From NCBI GenBank assembly GCA_007123575.1, contig SKKV01000157.1:1-16121 (forward strand): 16,121 nucleotides of DNA. The letters are read 5' to 3'. A model generated the notes under the pieces. It saw only the letters and a list, made by a program, of their open reading frames with translations. It had not been told where the DNA came from and made no database searches. This stretch comes from Wenzhouxiangella sp. GTDB lineage: Bacteria > Pseudomonadota > Gammaproteobacteria > Xanthomonadales > Wenzhouxiangellaceae. The position numbers and the translations under genes were made by a program. Below, piece after piece: positions 1 through 6,080 of this stretch (position 1 is the first letter of the stretch; every line of letters starts with the position of its first letter).

Positions 1-2
1 CG

Positions 3-368
3 GAGCCTGAAGTGCTGTTCGAGTTTGACTCCACGGTCACCTTTGCCCTGGATTCGGCCGAACTGCGCCCGGGTGCCATCGCCGAGCTGAACGAGGCCGC
101 CGCGCTGTTGAACCTGCACACGGAGATTACTCGGTTGGAGGTTGCGGGACATACCTGTGACCTGGGTCCGGCCGAGTACAATCAGCGCTTGTCACAGCGT
201 CGTGCACAGGCAGTGCGCGATTTCCTGGTCAACAACGGCGTGTCGGCCGACCGTCTGGTAGTTCGTGGTTACGGTGAAGATCGACCGAAGGTCGAGAACA
301 CCTCAGATTCGAACCGCCAGCAGAATCGCCGCGTCGAGTTGGTGGTGCTGGAGCGTACCGACGGCTGA
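3..368 (+). CDS. OmpA-family C-terminal peptidoglycan-binding domain protein, 5' end outside window
   Basis: Only the last ~120 residues are visible; the frame is open to the left edge, so the GTG at 12 is very unlikely to be the start. The visible part is a complete OmpA/Pal/MotB C-terminal domain: a first strand (VLFEFDS), then the helix-strand core AGHTCDLG, the YNQRLSQRRAQAV helix and the GYGEDRP turn, ending in RRVELVVL. Such domains bind the diaminopimelate of peptidoglycan and tie an outer-membrane or periplasmic protein to the cell wall. In OmpA the ligand contacts are an Asp after the HT pair and an Arg in the LSxxRA helix. Here the residue after HT is Cys (codon 156-158) and Asp comes one position later, while the Arg pair of the helix is kept. 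The N-terminal part (beta-barrel, lipoprotein or other) cannot be seen, so no gene name is given. Confidence 0.9.
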   Translation, partial: EPEVLFEFDSTVTFALDSAELRPGAIAELNEAAALLNLHTEITRLEVAGHTCDLGPAEYNQRLSQRRAQAVRDFLVNNGVSADRLVVRGYGEDRPKVENTSDSNRQQNRRVELVVLERTDG

Positions 369-390
369 TCCGATCAAGCCAGTAAAACCA

Positions 391-421
391 TGAAAAAACC
401 GGCCGCTGGCCGGTTTTTTCA
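391..421. terminator. Bidirectional rho-independent terminator
   Basis: A perfect 14-bp inverted repeat, TGAAAAAACCGGCC / GGCCGGTTTTTTCA, has a 3-nt GCT loop (405-407). The GC core (CCGGCC/GGCCGG) is flanked by six A on the left and six T on the right, so it can end transcription from either side. It lies 22 bp after the OmpA-family stop and 64 bp beyond the convergent sufE stop, and probably serves both. Confidence 0.92.
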
Positions 422-477
422 TGTCCGAGTAAACGCAATCGGCGCCTCGACTGCGGCCATGGTCGCGTATTCCAGGG

Positions 478-496
478 CGGCGGCTTCAGGCCGCCG
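478..496 (-). other. GC stem-loop spanning the sufE stop codon
   Basis: A perfect 7-bp stem, CGGCGGC / GCCGCCG, has a 5-nt loop (485-489) that contains the sufE stop triplet (486-488). No T-run follows on either strand, so it is not an intrinsic terminator by itself. It may protect the mRNA 3' end, or may simply reflect GC-rich Ala/Arg codons. Confidence 0.5.
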
Positions 497-905
497 ATTG
501 AGCGCTTCGGGCCACGTTCCGGATCGCACGCAGCATCGCGTTCAAGCCGTTGGCGCGGGTCGGAGACAGGTGTTGGCTCAAGCCAATCGCAGTGATAAAA
601 GCGGGCTCGGTGTCGAGGATCTCTTGGGCGCTTTTTCCCGAATAGACGCGCAACAACAGGGCGATGAGGCCGGAAACGATGGCTGCGTCTGACTGGGCCC
701 GAAACGTTAGTTTATCTGCATTACCCTCGGCAATGAACCACACGCTGGATTGGCAGCCGTCAAGCAGACGGTCCTCGGTCATTTCATCTGTCGGCAGGGG
801 CGGGAGCTTTTTTCCCAGATCAATCAGGTACTGGTAGCGTTCCATCCAGTCGTCGAAGAAGCTGAACTCGTCGATGATTTCCTGCTGGGTGCTGTCAATG
901 CTCAC
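486..905 (-). CDS. sufE: SufE family cysteine-desulfurase sulfur acceptor
   Basis: The 139-residue product matches E. coli SufE in length. SufE accepts persulfide sulfur from the cysteine desulfurase SufS and passes it to the SufBCD scaffold for Fe-S cluster assembly in the cytoplasm. The acceptor cysteine is visible as Cys51 in the DGCQSSVW motif, the same position as in E. coli SufE. The N-terminal FxxxxDWMERYQYLIDLGKKLP stretch and the C-terminal GLSQHLSPTRANG motif are typical of the family. The start is a GTG at 903-905 that overlaps the cysS stop by four bases (GTGA), with a GGAGG about 10 nt upstream inside cysS. This fits translational coupling, with cysS as the first gene. No other suf or isc gene is in view, so the desulfurase partner (SufS or CsdA) is unknown. 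CsdE, a close paralogue, is the main alternative. Confidence 0.93.
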   Translation of the reverse strand: MSIDSTQQEIIDEFSFFDDWMERYQYLIDLGKKLPPLPTDEMTEDRLLDGCQSSVWFIAEGNADKLTFRAQSDAAIVSGLIALLLRVYSGKSAQEILDTEPAFITAIGLSQHLSPTRANGLNAMLRAIRNVARSAQSAA

Positions 906-2284
906 CTCGCGGCTACCTCCCAGCTCGTGCCATCCGGGCCGTCCTTGATCACGATGCCTTGGTCGGCGAGTTGGTCGCGAATCCGGTCGGCCTCGGAAAA
1001 ATCACGGGCCTGACGCGCCTGCTGGCGCTGTTCGATCAGGTTCAGAATGTCGGCCTCGCTGAGCTCGACCTTGACCTGGCGCTGCGAGAACCAGGCTTCC
1101 GGGTCCTGCTGTAGCAGGCCAACCAGTTCGCCAGTGGCGCGCAGGCGGGCAGCGAGCGCCGGGCGCTCGGCTGGGTCCGCATGGCCGAGCTGGCGGGCCA
1201 GACCGTTCAGTGCGGCCAGTGCGGTTGGCGTATTGAGATCGTCTTCAAGCGCGGCGGTCACGGCCGGATCCGGCTCGACCTGTTCGGCAAACGCGTCCGA
1301 TGCGTGGTCGCGGAGCAGACCGTAGAGTCGGTCCAGTGTCGTCTGCGCTTGTTCGAGAGCCTTTTCCGACCAGTCCAGCGGCTGCCGGTAGTGGGCCGAC
1401 AGCAGCAGGTAGCGCAACGCCTCGCCCGGCCACTGCTTGAGCAGTTCGTGCACGATCAAGGTGTTGCCGAGGCTCTTCGACATCTTGCGCTTTTCTACGG
1501 TGACAAAGCCGTTGTGCATCCAGTAGCGGGCGAAAGTATCGGTGCCGTGGGCGCAGCGCGACTGGGCGATTTCGTTTTCGTGGTGAGGGAAGACCAAGTC
1601 CTGACCGCCGGCATGAATATCAATGACTTCGCCCAAGTGAGAAGCACTCATCGCGGAGCACTCGATATGCCAGCCCGGCCGGCCGCGACCCCACGGGCTG
1701 TCCCAGCCGGGAAGATCGTCAGAGGAAGGTTTCCATAGCACGAAGTCGCCGGGATGCTTCTTGTAGGGTGCGACTTCCACGCGCGCCCCGGCAATCATTT
1801 CTCGGCGATCGCGCCGTGACAGTTGTCCGTAGTCGGAGAAGTTCTCGACATTGAACAGGACGTGACCTTCGGCCTCGTAGGCGTGGCCCAGCTCGATCAG
1901 GCGTTCGATCATCTTGACAATGGCGTCGATATGATCGGTAGCGCGCGGCTCCACGGTAGGTCGTCCCACGCCCAGGGCCGCCATATCGGCATGGTAGGCA
2001 TCGGCGTAGCGCCGGGTAATGACATCGATCGACACGCCTTCCTCGGCGGCAGCGGCGTTGATCTTGTCGTCCACGTCGGTGATGTTGCGCGCATAAATCA
2101 CGTTGGAAAACCTGCGTGACAGCACCCGGTAGAGCAAATCAAAGATCACTGCCGGCCGGGCATTGCCGATATGTGCGAAGTTGTACACGGTCGGTCCACA
2201 GGCGTACAGGGTCACCCGTTTCGGATCAAGCGGGACAAAAGTCTCCTTTTCGCGGCTCAGCGTGTTGTATATGCGTATGCTCAT
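902..2284 (-). CDS. cysS: Cysteinyl-tRNA synthetase
   Basis: The 460-residue product is almost exactly the length of E. coli CysRS (461). It charges tRNA-Cys with cysteine in the cytoplasm. The class I signatures are present: HIGN at residues 38-41 and KMSKS at 267-271. The four zinc ligands that select cysteine are in place: Cys29 (YACGPTVYN), Cys209 (WHIECS), His234 and Glu238 (FPHHENE). The C-terminal anticodon-binding helical part runs from about residue 310 to the end. The frame is open for 76 further codons upstream, but the ATG at 2282-2284 begins the conserved MSIRIYNTL sequence, and the upstream extension has no family character and runs into pepQ. It is divergent from pepQ, with 77 bp between, and is followed directly by sufE in a four-base overlap. 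Confidence 0.98.
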   Translation of the reverse strand: MSIRIYNTLSREKETFVPLDPKRVTLYACGPTVYNFAHIGNARPAVIFDLLYRVLSRRFSNVIYARNITDVDDKINAAAAEEGVSIDVITRRYADAYHADMAALGVGRPTVEPRATDHIDAIVKMIERLIELGHAYEAEGHVLFNVENFSDYGQLSRRDRREMIAGARVEVAPYKKHPGDFVLWKPSSDDLPGWDSPWGRGRPGWHIECSAMSASHLGEVIDIHAGGQDLVFPHHENEIAQSRCAHGTDTFARYWMHNGFVTVEKRKMSKSLGNTLIVHELLKQWPGEALRYLLLSAHYRQPLDWSEKALEQAQTTLDRLYGLLRDHASDAFAEQVEPDPAVTAALEDDLNTPTALAALNGLARQLGHADPAERPALAARLRATGELVGLLQQDPEAWFSQRQVKVELSEADILNLIEQRQQARQARDFSEADRIRDQLADQGIVIKDGPDGTSWEVAAR

Positions 2285-2361
2285 ATTGGGTCGCGGCGGG
2301 GGCTCAGGGAGCGCTACAATTCGAGGGAAGCCCGCAATTCTAACGTATCGGAGAGCTATCA
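2285..2361. promoter_or_regulatory. Divergent cysS / pepQ promoter region
   Basis: These 77 bp must hold the start signals for cysS (minus) and pepQ (plus). A -10-like TACAAT sits at 2315-2320 on the plus strand, but no convincing -35 lies 16-18 bp upstream. A good Shine-Dalgarno, GGAG at 2350-2353, is 8 nt from the pepQ ATG. I could not identify a clear minus-strand promoter or a strong cysS Shine-Dalgarno. Confidence 0.35.
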
Positions 2362-3690
2362 ATGCCAACGTCCCAAGGCCTGCTGTATGCGCGCCACATC
2401 GAAGACCGCAGCGCGAAGCTCGAACGCTTGCTGGGCGAATTCGGCTATGACACGCTGCTGATTCATTCCGGGCGCCCGGAAATGCGGCTTTTCGATGATC
2501 AGGCCCCACCATTCCGCGCTCATGCTGCTTTTGCCACTTGGGTGCCGCAGCCGTTTGCGGAGGATTGCCTGCTTGAATTCCGAGCCGGTCGCAAGCCCAG
2601 GCTCTGGTTCTATCAGCCGCGCGATTTCTGGCATCTTGCCCCCGAGCCCCCGGCAGCCTGGTGGGCAGATGCGCTGGAGGTGGAGATCGTTCCCGATGCG
2701 AGCGCCTGGCAGGATTGTTTCGAGCACAAGGGCGCGCTGGCCGTGCTGGGACGTGAGCGTGATCTTGGCAAGCTGATCAATGGCGCTGATCTCAACCCTG
2801 CCGCTTTCGTCGCCCGTTTCGAAGAGATGCGCACTACGAAGACAGCGTGGGAACGCGAATGTATCGCCCTGGCCAACGATATTGCCGCCAGCGCCCACTT
2901 GGCTGCTGCCTCGGCGTTCGAGTCCGACGCCTCGGAGCTGGACATTCACCTGGCCTACCTGTCGGCCGCCGGGCAGGACCAGGATAAATTGCCGTACAAC
3001 AGCATTGTCGCGCTAAACGAGCACGGCGCCGTGCTGCACTACCAGCATCGGGCAGCAGACAGGCCCGAGCAGATGCGAAGTTTCCTGATCGATGCCGGTG
3101 CTGACCGATTTGGTTATGCCGCCGATATCACCCGCACCTGGACCCAGCCCGAATACGGAGATTTCGACGACTTGATCGAGGCCATGGAGCATGCCCAGCT
3201 GGGGCTGTGCGAACAGGTTCGTTCCGGGGTCAGCTTCGTTGATCTGCATCACCAGGCGCACCTGGCCGTGGCCGCCGTGCTGGAACAAGCCGAAATTGTC
3301 AACATGAGCCCGGACAAGATGGTGTCAAGCGGGGTCAGCAGCTACTTCTTCCCTCACGGGCTGGGCCACTTTATCGGTGCCCAGGTGCATGACGTGGCCG
3401 GAAAAGTCGATGCCGACGGTAAGCCCTTGCCGCCACCCGAAGCACACCCGTTCTTGCGCCTGACCCGCACGCTGGAACCGGGCAATGTGGTGACTATAGA
3501 GCCTGGTCTCTACTTCATTCCCATGTTGCTGGAACAGCTCAAGGCCAGCGCTTTTGCCGACCGCGTCGACTGGGCCCAGGTAGACGCCATGAAACCTTTT
3601 GGTGGCATTCGAATTGAAGACAATGTACTGGTGACCGAGGGTGATCCGGTCAACTTCACCCGCCTGGCATTCGCCCGACGGGAGCGTTGA
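2362..3690 (+). CDS. pepQ: Xaa-Pro dipeptidase
   Basis: The 442-residue product has the length and layout of E. coli PepQ (443), a cytoplasmic dinuclear-metal M24B peptidase (prolidase) that cleaves dipeptides with a C-terminal proline; family members can also hydrolyse organophosphate esters. The N-terminal domain covers roughly residues 1-160 and the pita-bread catalytic domain the rest. All five metal ligands are visible: Asp244 (DAGAD), Asp255 (AADITRTW), His336 (PHGLGH), Glu380 (TIEPGLYF) and Glu419 (GGIRIEDN). The PepQ-specific LPYNSIVALNEH and QVHDVAG stretches are also there. The ATG at 2362 has GGAG 8 nt upstream. It converges on bfr, with only 3 bp between stops and no recognisable terminator, so 3' ends of the two transcripts may overlap. 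Confidence 0.97.
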   Translation: MPTSQGLLYARHIEDRSAKLERLLGEFGYDTLLIHSGRPEMRLFDDQAPPFRAHAAFATWVPQPFAEDCLLEFRAGRKPRLWFYQPRDFWHLAPEPPAAWWADALEVEIVPDASAWQDCFEHKGALAVLGRERDLGKLINGADLNPAAFVARFEEMRTTKTAWERECIALANDIAASAHLAAASAFESDASELDIHLAYLSAAGQDQDKLPYNSIVALNEHGAVLHYQHRAADRPEQMRSFLIDAGADRFGYAADITRTWTQPEYGDFDDLIEAMEHAQLGLCEQVRSGVSFVDLHHQAHLAVAAVLEQAEIVNMSPDKMVSSGVSSYFFPHGLGHFIGAQVHDVAGKVDADGKPLPPPEAHPFLRLTRTLEPGNVVTIEPGLYFIPMLLEQLKASAFADRVDWAQVDAMKPFGGIRIEDNVLVTEGDPVNFTRLAFARRER

Positions 3691-3693
3691 CCG

Positions 3694-4164
3694 CTACTCT
3701 CCGATTTGCGATTGCAGGTAGCGCTCGGTACCGATGCGCTTGACCAGGTCAAGCTGGGTCTCCAGCCAGTCGACGTGTTCTTCCTCATCGTCGAGGATTG
3801 TCTGAAACAGATCGCGGCTGACGTAATCACGGATGCTTTCGGCGTAGGCGACGGCTTCGCGGTACATCGGAATGGCGTCCTGCTCAAGGGCCAAATCGCA
3901 CTCCAGGGCCTCAATCGGATTCTCTCCGATGCGCAGTTGGCCCAGATTCTGCAGGTTGGGGAGACCTTCGAGGAACAGGATGCGCTTGATCAGTTCGTCG
4001 GCATGGTTCATCTCTTCGATGGACTCGCTGTATTCCTTCTTGGCCAGGCGGTTCAGCCCCCAGTCTTCAAACATTCTTGAGTGCAAAAAATACTGGTTAA
4101 TGGCAGTCAATTCTGCCTTGAGCGCCTGATTGAGAAACTCAATTACCTTGGAGTCGCCTTTCAT
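3694..4164 (-). CDS. bfr: Bacterioferritin
   Basis: The 156-residue product (E. coli Bfr is 158) is a four-helix-bundle subunit of the 24-mer haem-containing iron-storage cage. Every ferroxidase-centre ligand sits at the E. coli number: Glu18, Glu51, His54, Glu94, Glu127 and His130. Met52, the inter-subunit haem ligand, is also conserved, so this is a true haem-binding Bfr and not FtnA or Dps. The ATG is at 4162-4164. The only Shine-Dalgarno-like bases are AGG at 4173-4175 (minus strand), 8 nt upstream and inside the right arm of a hairpin (4170-4193). The upstream neighbour bfd encodes the ferredoxin that reduces Bfr for iron release; 59 bp separate the two, and an extended -10 element there suggests that bfr also has its own promoter. 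Confidence 0.97.
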   Translation of the reverse strand: MKGDSKVIEFLNQALKAELTAINQYFLHSRMFEDWGLNRLAKKEYSESIEEMNHADELIKRILFLEGLPNLQNLGQLRIGENPIEALECDLALEQDAIPMYREAVAYAESIRDYVSRDLFQTILDDEEEHVDWLETQLDLVKRIGTERYLQSQIGE

Positions 4165-4169
4165 GGAAA

Positions 4170-4193
4170 ATGCCTGCTTGAACCTGCAGGCAT
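4170..4193 (-). other. Hairpin over the bfr ribosome-binding site
   Basis: A perfect 8-bp inverted repeat, ATGCCTGC / GCAGGCAT, has an 8-nt loop (4178-4185). On the minus strand the right arm holds the only Shine-Dalgarno-like AGG of bfr and is followed by a short T-run, TTTT counting the last base of the arm. It could block bfr translation on RNA read through from bfd, or act as a weak attenuator. The structure is seen directly; the role is inferred. Confidence 0.6.
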
Positions 4194-4200
4194 CATAGCA
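4192..4200 (-). promoter_or_regulatory. Putative extended -10 promoter of bfr
   Basis: On the minus strand TGC-TATGAT (4200 to 4192) matches an extended -10 (TGn plus a 5/6 match to TATAAT). The -35 position 17 bp upstream is poor (CGGCTA), as is tolerated with an extended -10. The expected start is about 4185, the first base after the left arm of the 4170-4193 hairpin. Confidence 0.5.
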
Positions 4201-4223
4201 AATTGCCGGACGATTAGCCGCGT

Positions 4224-4427
4224 TCAGGCCAGTTGCATGATTGGCAGGGCGTCGGCCGGCATGGGAATCCCGCGACTTTCAGCGACCACGGTTTCAGCCA
4301 TCTCTTTGCAGCTACCGCAGCAGTTCGAGCAGCCCGTAATGGCCTGAATCTCTTCGAACGACATCCCTTCGCGCGCCAGCGTGCGCACGGTTTGCTCGGG
4401 CAGGGCATTGCAGACACAGATGTACAT
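4224..4427 (-). CDS. bfd: Bacterioferritin-associated ferredoxin
   Basis: This 67-residue [2Fe-2S] protein belongs to the BFD-like Fer2_BFD family. Bfd docks on bacterioferritin and passes electrons through the haem to mobilise stored iron under iron limitation. Cluster cysteines are visible as Cys4 and Cys6 in MYICVCN and as the CGSC pair Cys37/Cys40; Cys33 and Cys36 are additional. I chose the ATG at 4425-4427 because the family begins MYxCxC. The in-frame TTG at 4443-4445 lies upstream of the predicted -10 and would be lost from the transcript. With that promoter the mRNA would start at or next to the A of this ATG, i.e. leaderless; a GGAG ends only 2 nt before the ATG, too close for normal use. 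It precedes bfr on the same strand. Confidence 0.93.
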   Translation of the reverse strand: MYICVCNALPEQTVRTLAREGMSFEEIQAITGCSNCCGSCKEMAETVVAESRGIPMPADALPIMQLA

Positions 4428-4433
4428 GGCTCC

Positions 4434-4461
4434 ATGATACGCCAATGCGAATCATTGTCAA
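4434..4461 (-). promoter_or_regulatory. Sigma70 promoter of bfd
   Basis: On the minus strand a perfect -35 TTGACA (4456-4461) is followed after 16 bp by TATCAT (4434-4439), a 5/6 match to the -10 consensus. The expected start is about 4427, the bfd initiation codon. A Fur-box-like sequence fills the spacer and overlaps the -35. Confidence 0.72.
4441..4459. promoter_or_regulatory. Fur box between -35 and -10 of bfd
   Basis: Read on the minus strand, GACAATGATTCGCATTGGC matches the 19-bp Fur consensus (GATAATGATAATCATTATC) at 13 of 19 positions, with the central AATGAT and CATT arms kept. It overlaps the -35 and occupies the spacer, the classic place for Fe2+-Fur repression. Fur repression of bfd is established in E. 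coli; its use here is inferred. Confidence 0.65.
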
Positions 4462-4464
4462 TAG

Positions 4465-4491
4465 GGTTTCGGTTTCCGGTTTCCGGTTTCC
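4465..4491. repeat. 7-bp tandem repeat, about 3.9 copies
   Basis: GGTTTC (4465-4470) is followed by three exact GGTTTCC units (4471-4477, 4478-4484, 4485-4491). The array begins 3 bp upstream of the bfd -35 and could vary in copy number by replication slippage. Confidence 0.85.
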
Positions 4492-4495
4492 GGGT

Positions 4496-4549
4496 GTAGC
4501 CCGGCCCAGTGCTGGTTGGAGTTCGTAGCCCGGCCCAACGTGGCCGGGG
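4496..4549. repeat. REP-like intergenic repeat (one hairpin plus a partial copy)
   Basis: The 13-mer GTAGCCCGGCCCA occurs twice (4496-4508 and 4525-4537). The second copy continues into a hairpin: CCCGGCC (4529-4535), a 6-nt loop, GGCCGGG (4542-4548). This GTAGCCCGGCC...GGCCGGG form resembles REP/BIME elements scattered between genes in gammaproteobacteria. The family is not identified, and only one locus is visible. Confidence 0.55.
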
Positions 4550-4628
4550 ACCATGTTGCGGAGTGCTTCACACCCGCTATCACTAAAAGTTTGGCATGCT
4601 GGCTTTCGGACAATCCTTTTGACCCGCT

Positions 4629-5597
4629 ATGAAAGCTATCGTTATCGAAGAATTCTGTGATCCTTCCACCATCTCAACCCAAGATATCGACCCACCACCG
4701 CCGCCCGGACCGGGCCAGGTGCGGTTGTCGGTATCGGGGGTTGGCGTGGGCTATTTCGATGGTCTGTTGATTCGGGGGGATTATCAGATCCGACCCGACT
4801 TGCCGTTCGTGCCGGGCAGCTCGCTGTCTGGACAGGTGGAATCGGTAGGCGAGGGCGTGAGGCATGTCTCGCCGGGCGACACGGTTGCAGCGTTTGCCAT
4901 GCACGGCGGCATGGCCGAGCAGATGGTACTGCCGGCTGCTTCCTGCGCTCCGCTGCCGGCAGGGATCGATCCGCTGGCGGCGGCGAATTTCTTTATTTCC
5001 TGGGCCACCAGTTTGTATGGGCTGCGCGAGATCGGCAGCGTGTCCGAGGGTGAAACCGTGCTGGTGCTGGGCGCTTCGGGCAGCACCGGCACGACCGCTA
5101 TCCAGTGCGCGCGTGCGCTCGGGGCCAAGGTTGTGGCTTGCGCCAGCAGCGATGAGAAACGCGCCCATTGCCTGGCGCAGGGTGCGGATGTGGCGATTGA
5201 CTACACGGCCGAAGACTGGCGTGAGCAGGTCAAGCAGGCCGTCGGAGCAGTGGATGCAGTTTACGATCCAATCGGCGGCGAGCTGGCCGAGCCGGCGCTG
5301 CGGCTGCTCAAGCCGGGCGGACGTTACCTGGTGGTCGGTTTTGTCACCGGCATTGCCCGGATTCCACTGAACCTGCCGCTACTCAAGCGCTGCAGTATCC
5401 ACGGCGTCAACTGGGGTGGCTCGGTGATGGCTGACCCCGGCGTCGTGCCGCCGGTCATTCGTACCCTGGCCGAATGGACGCTGACCGGCAAGGTCGACCC
5501 GGCGCCGACCAAGGTGTTTGACCTGGACCAGGCCGGCGAGGCCTTTGCCGCGCTGTTCCAGCGGCGCTCGCTGGGCAGCATTGTCGTGCGGCCATGA
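4629..5597 (+). CDS. Zinc-free MDR-family NADPH:quinone oxidoreductase-like protein
   Basis: The 322-residue cytoplasmic protein has the medium-chain dehydrogenase/reductase fold: a GroES-like N-terminal domain (about 1-120, with the PFVPGSSLSGQVESVG turn) and a Rossmann domain whose nucleotide loop reads LGASGSTGTTAIQCA (148-162). Family members reduce quinones or enals with NADPH. The cysteine cluster and catalytic zinc ligands of alcohol dehydrogenases are missing, which places it with the QOR/zeta-crystallin branch. The ATG at 4629 has no good Shine-Dalgarno. A weak TTGCGG-16 bp-TATCAC pair (4556-4583) is the only promoter candidate seen. The stop codon overlaps the ATG of the DUF427 gene by four bases (ATGA), so the two are probably translated together. 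The exact substrate cannot be read from sequence. Confidence 0.88.
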   Translation: MKAIVIEEFCDPSTISTQDIDPPPPPGPGQVRLSVSGVGVGYFDGLLIRGDYQIRPDLPFVPGSSLSGQVESVGEGVRHVSPGDTVAAFAMHGGMAEQMVLPAASCAPLPAGIDPLAAANFFISWATSLYGLREIGSVSEGETVLVLGASGSTGTTAIQCARALGAKVVACASSDEKRAHCLAQGADVAIDYTAEDWREQVKQAVGAVDAVYDPIGGELAEPALRLLKPGGRYLVVGFVTGIARIPLNLPLLKRCSIHGVNWGGSVMADPGVVPPVIRTLAEWTLTGKVDPAPTKVFDLDQAGEAFAALFQRRSLGSIVVRP

Positions 5598-6073
5598 GTG
5601 CGGTCAAACTGCCTGGTTCCGAATCGGTCTGGGACTATCCACGCCCGCCGCGCATCGAGACGATTGATTGGCCGCTGAGGGTCGAGCATGACGGTCAGGT
5701 GCTGGCGGAGACGACTAGCGGCATTCGCGTGCTGGAGACCTCGCATCCGCCGTGCTTTTACTTTCCGCCCGAGTCAGTCGATTGCAGCCGCCTGGTGGCC
5801 AGCGATACCCGTACCTTCTGCGAGTGGAAAGGGCAGGCGAGCTACTGGCATTTGCAGGGTGAATCGGGGCTGGTTCGAGATGCCTGCTGGGCCTATCCAA
5901 ACCCCATTGATGAGCGAATCCGGGACCATATCTCGTTCTACGCCGGCCGCGTGGACGCCTGTTTCGTGGCCGGTGAACGGGTCAAGCCACAGGATGGTGA
6001 TTTCTATGGCGGCTGGATACTGTCCTGGGTCAAGGGTCCGTTCAAAGGCGGACCCGGCACCCGTGGCTGGTAA
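5594..6073 (+). CDS. DUF427 domain protein
   Basis: This 159-residue protein carries the conserved core of DUF427 (PF04248): FYFPPESVD (55-63), TFCEWKGQASYW (74-85), CWAYPNP (98-104) and IRDHISFYAGRVDA (109-122). The family is a small beta-rich fold with no established biochemical function. There is no signal peptide or membrane segment, so it is probably cytoplasmic. The ATG at 5594 sits in an ATGA overlap with the upstream MDR oxidoreductase, which argues for co-translation and perhaps a shared redox or small-molecule role. It converges on the 2OG-Fe dioxygenase gene, with 7 bp between the stops and no terminator seen. No catalytic residues can be assigned with confidence. Confidence 0.88.
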   Translation: MSAVKLPGSESVWDYPRPPRIETIDWPLRVEHDGQVLAETTSGIRVLETSHPPCFYFPPESVDCSRLVASDTRTFCEWKGQASYWHLQGESGLVRDACWAYPNPIDERIRDHISFYAGRVDACFVAGERVKPQDGDFYGGWILSWVKGPFKGGPGTRGW

Positions 6074-6080
6074 TTGACTG

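Noticed and set aside
2285..2512. 76-codon N-terminal extension of cysS in the open frame
   Set aside because: It has no family character, overlaps the pepQ start, and the ATG at 2284 gives the normal 460-residue protein.
4428..4445. TTG start of bfd giving a 73-residue product
   Set aside because: It lies upstream of the predicted -10, lacks a Shine-Dalgarno, and the family begins MYxCxC at 4427.
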